From an uncultured Methanomethylovorans sp. (GTDB lineage Archaea > Halobacteriota > Methanosarcinia > Methanosarcinales > Methanosarcinaceae), in NCBI GenBank assembly GCA_937968035.1, contig CALBTS010000442.1, positions 1-7,132 of the forward strand: a stretch of DNA of 7,132 nucleotides, written 5' to 3'. Below are positions 7,089 through 7,132 of the stretch, piece by piece. Each line of letters begins with the position of its first letter. Positions within the stretch are counted from its first letter, which is position 1. Under the pieces are notes generated by a model that saw only the letters and a list, made by a program, of their open reading frames with translations, searched no databases and had not been told where the DNA came from. Made by a program: the position numbers and the translations under genes.

Positions 7089-7132
7089 AGATCGGAAGAG
7101 CACACGTCTGAACTCCAGTCACCGAATACGAT
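7089..7132 (+). other. Illumina Read 2 adapter with 8-base i7 index (non-biological)
   Basis: Positions 7089-7122 match the Illumina TruSeq Read 2/index adapter exactly, from AGATCGGAAGAGC to CCAGTCAC. The next eight bases, CGAATACG (7123-7130), occupy the i7 index slot. The final AT fits the first two bases of the P7 segment that follows an index. In the frame of the last gene this reads EIGRAHV then stop, a familiar contamination signature at the C-terminus of database proteins. Confidence 0.98.

Overview
The window is a single sequencing-library molecule, not a plain genomic excerpt. Positions 1-55 are the Illumina P5/Read 1 adapter (exact from 17, corrupted before that). Positions 7089-7132 are the Read 2 adapter followed by an 8-base index. 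The biological insert is therefore about 56-7088 (roughly 7.03 kb). Both terminal genes are cut by the fragment ends, and their apparent start or stop codons are artefacts of the adapter junctions.

The insert is AT-rich and densely coding, with all six genes on the + strand and gaps of 7-70 bp. It encodes, in order: a GT-B glycosyltransferase missing its 5' end (56-1008), a second glycosyltransferase (1079-2401), a class I SAM-dependent methyltransferase (2409-3194), a two-part protein with a degenerate formyltransferase-like domain joined to a beta-propeller domain (3255-4919), a third glycosyltransferase (4951-6156), and a fourth one missing its 3' end (6203-7088). No RNA gene, mobile element, CRISPR array or origin is visible, and no gap exceeds 70 bp. 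The only structured non-coding element is a perfect 8-bp hairpin that spans the stop codon of the methyltransferase gene.

This is the interior of a surface-polysaccharide cluster (O-antigen, capsule or exopolysaccharide). Four different GT-B enzymes would add successive sugars at the cytoplasmic face of the membrane, the methyltransferase may modify or cap the glycan, and the propeller fusion probably modifies or recognises a sugar. No flippase, polymerase, chain-length regulator or nucleotide-sugar synthesis gene lies in the insert, so pathway type and glycan structure cannot be read from it. The AT-rich sequence, start sites without Shine-Dalgarno motifs and the style of the glycosyltransferases suggest an uncultured Bacteroidota member, but this is inference without a phylogenetic marker.

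The most unusual native item is the protein at 3255-4919: the positions expected to hold the formyltransferase catalytic Asn, His and Asp all appear to be substituted, while the propeller half keeps its conserved acidic motifs.
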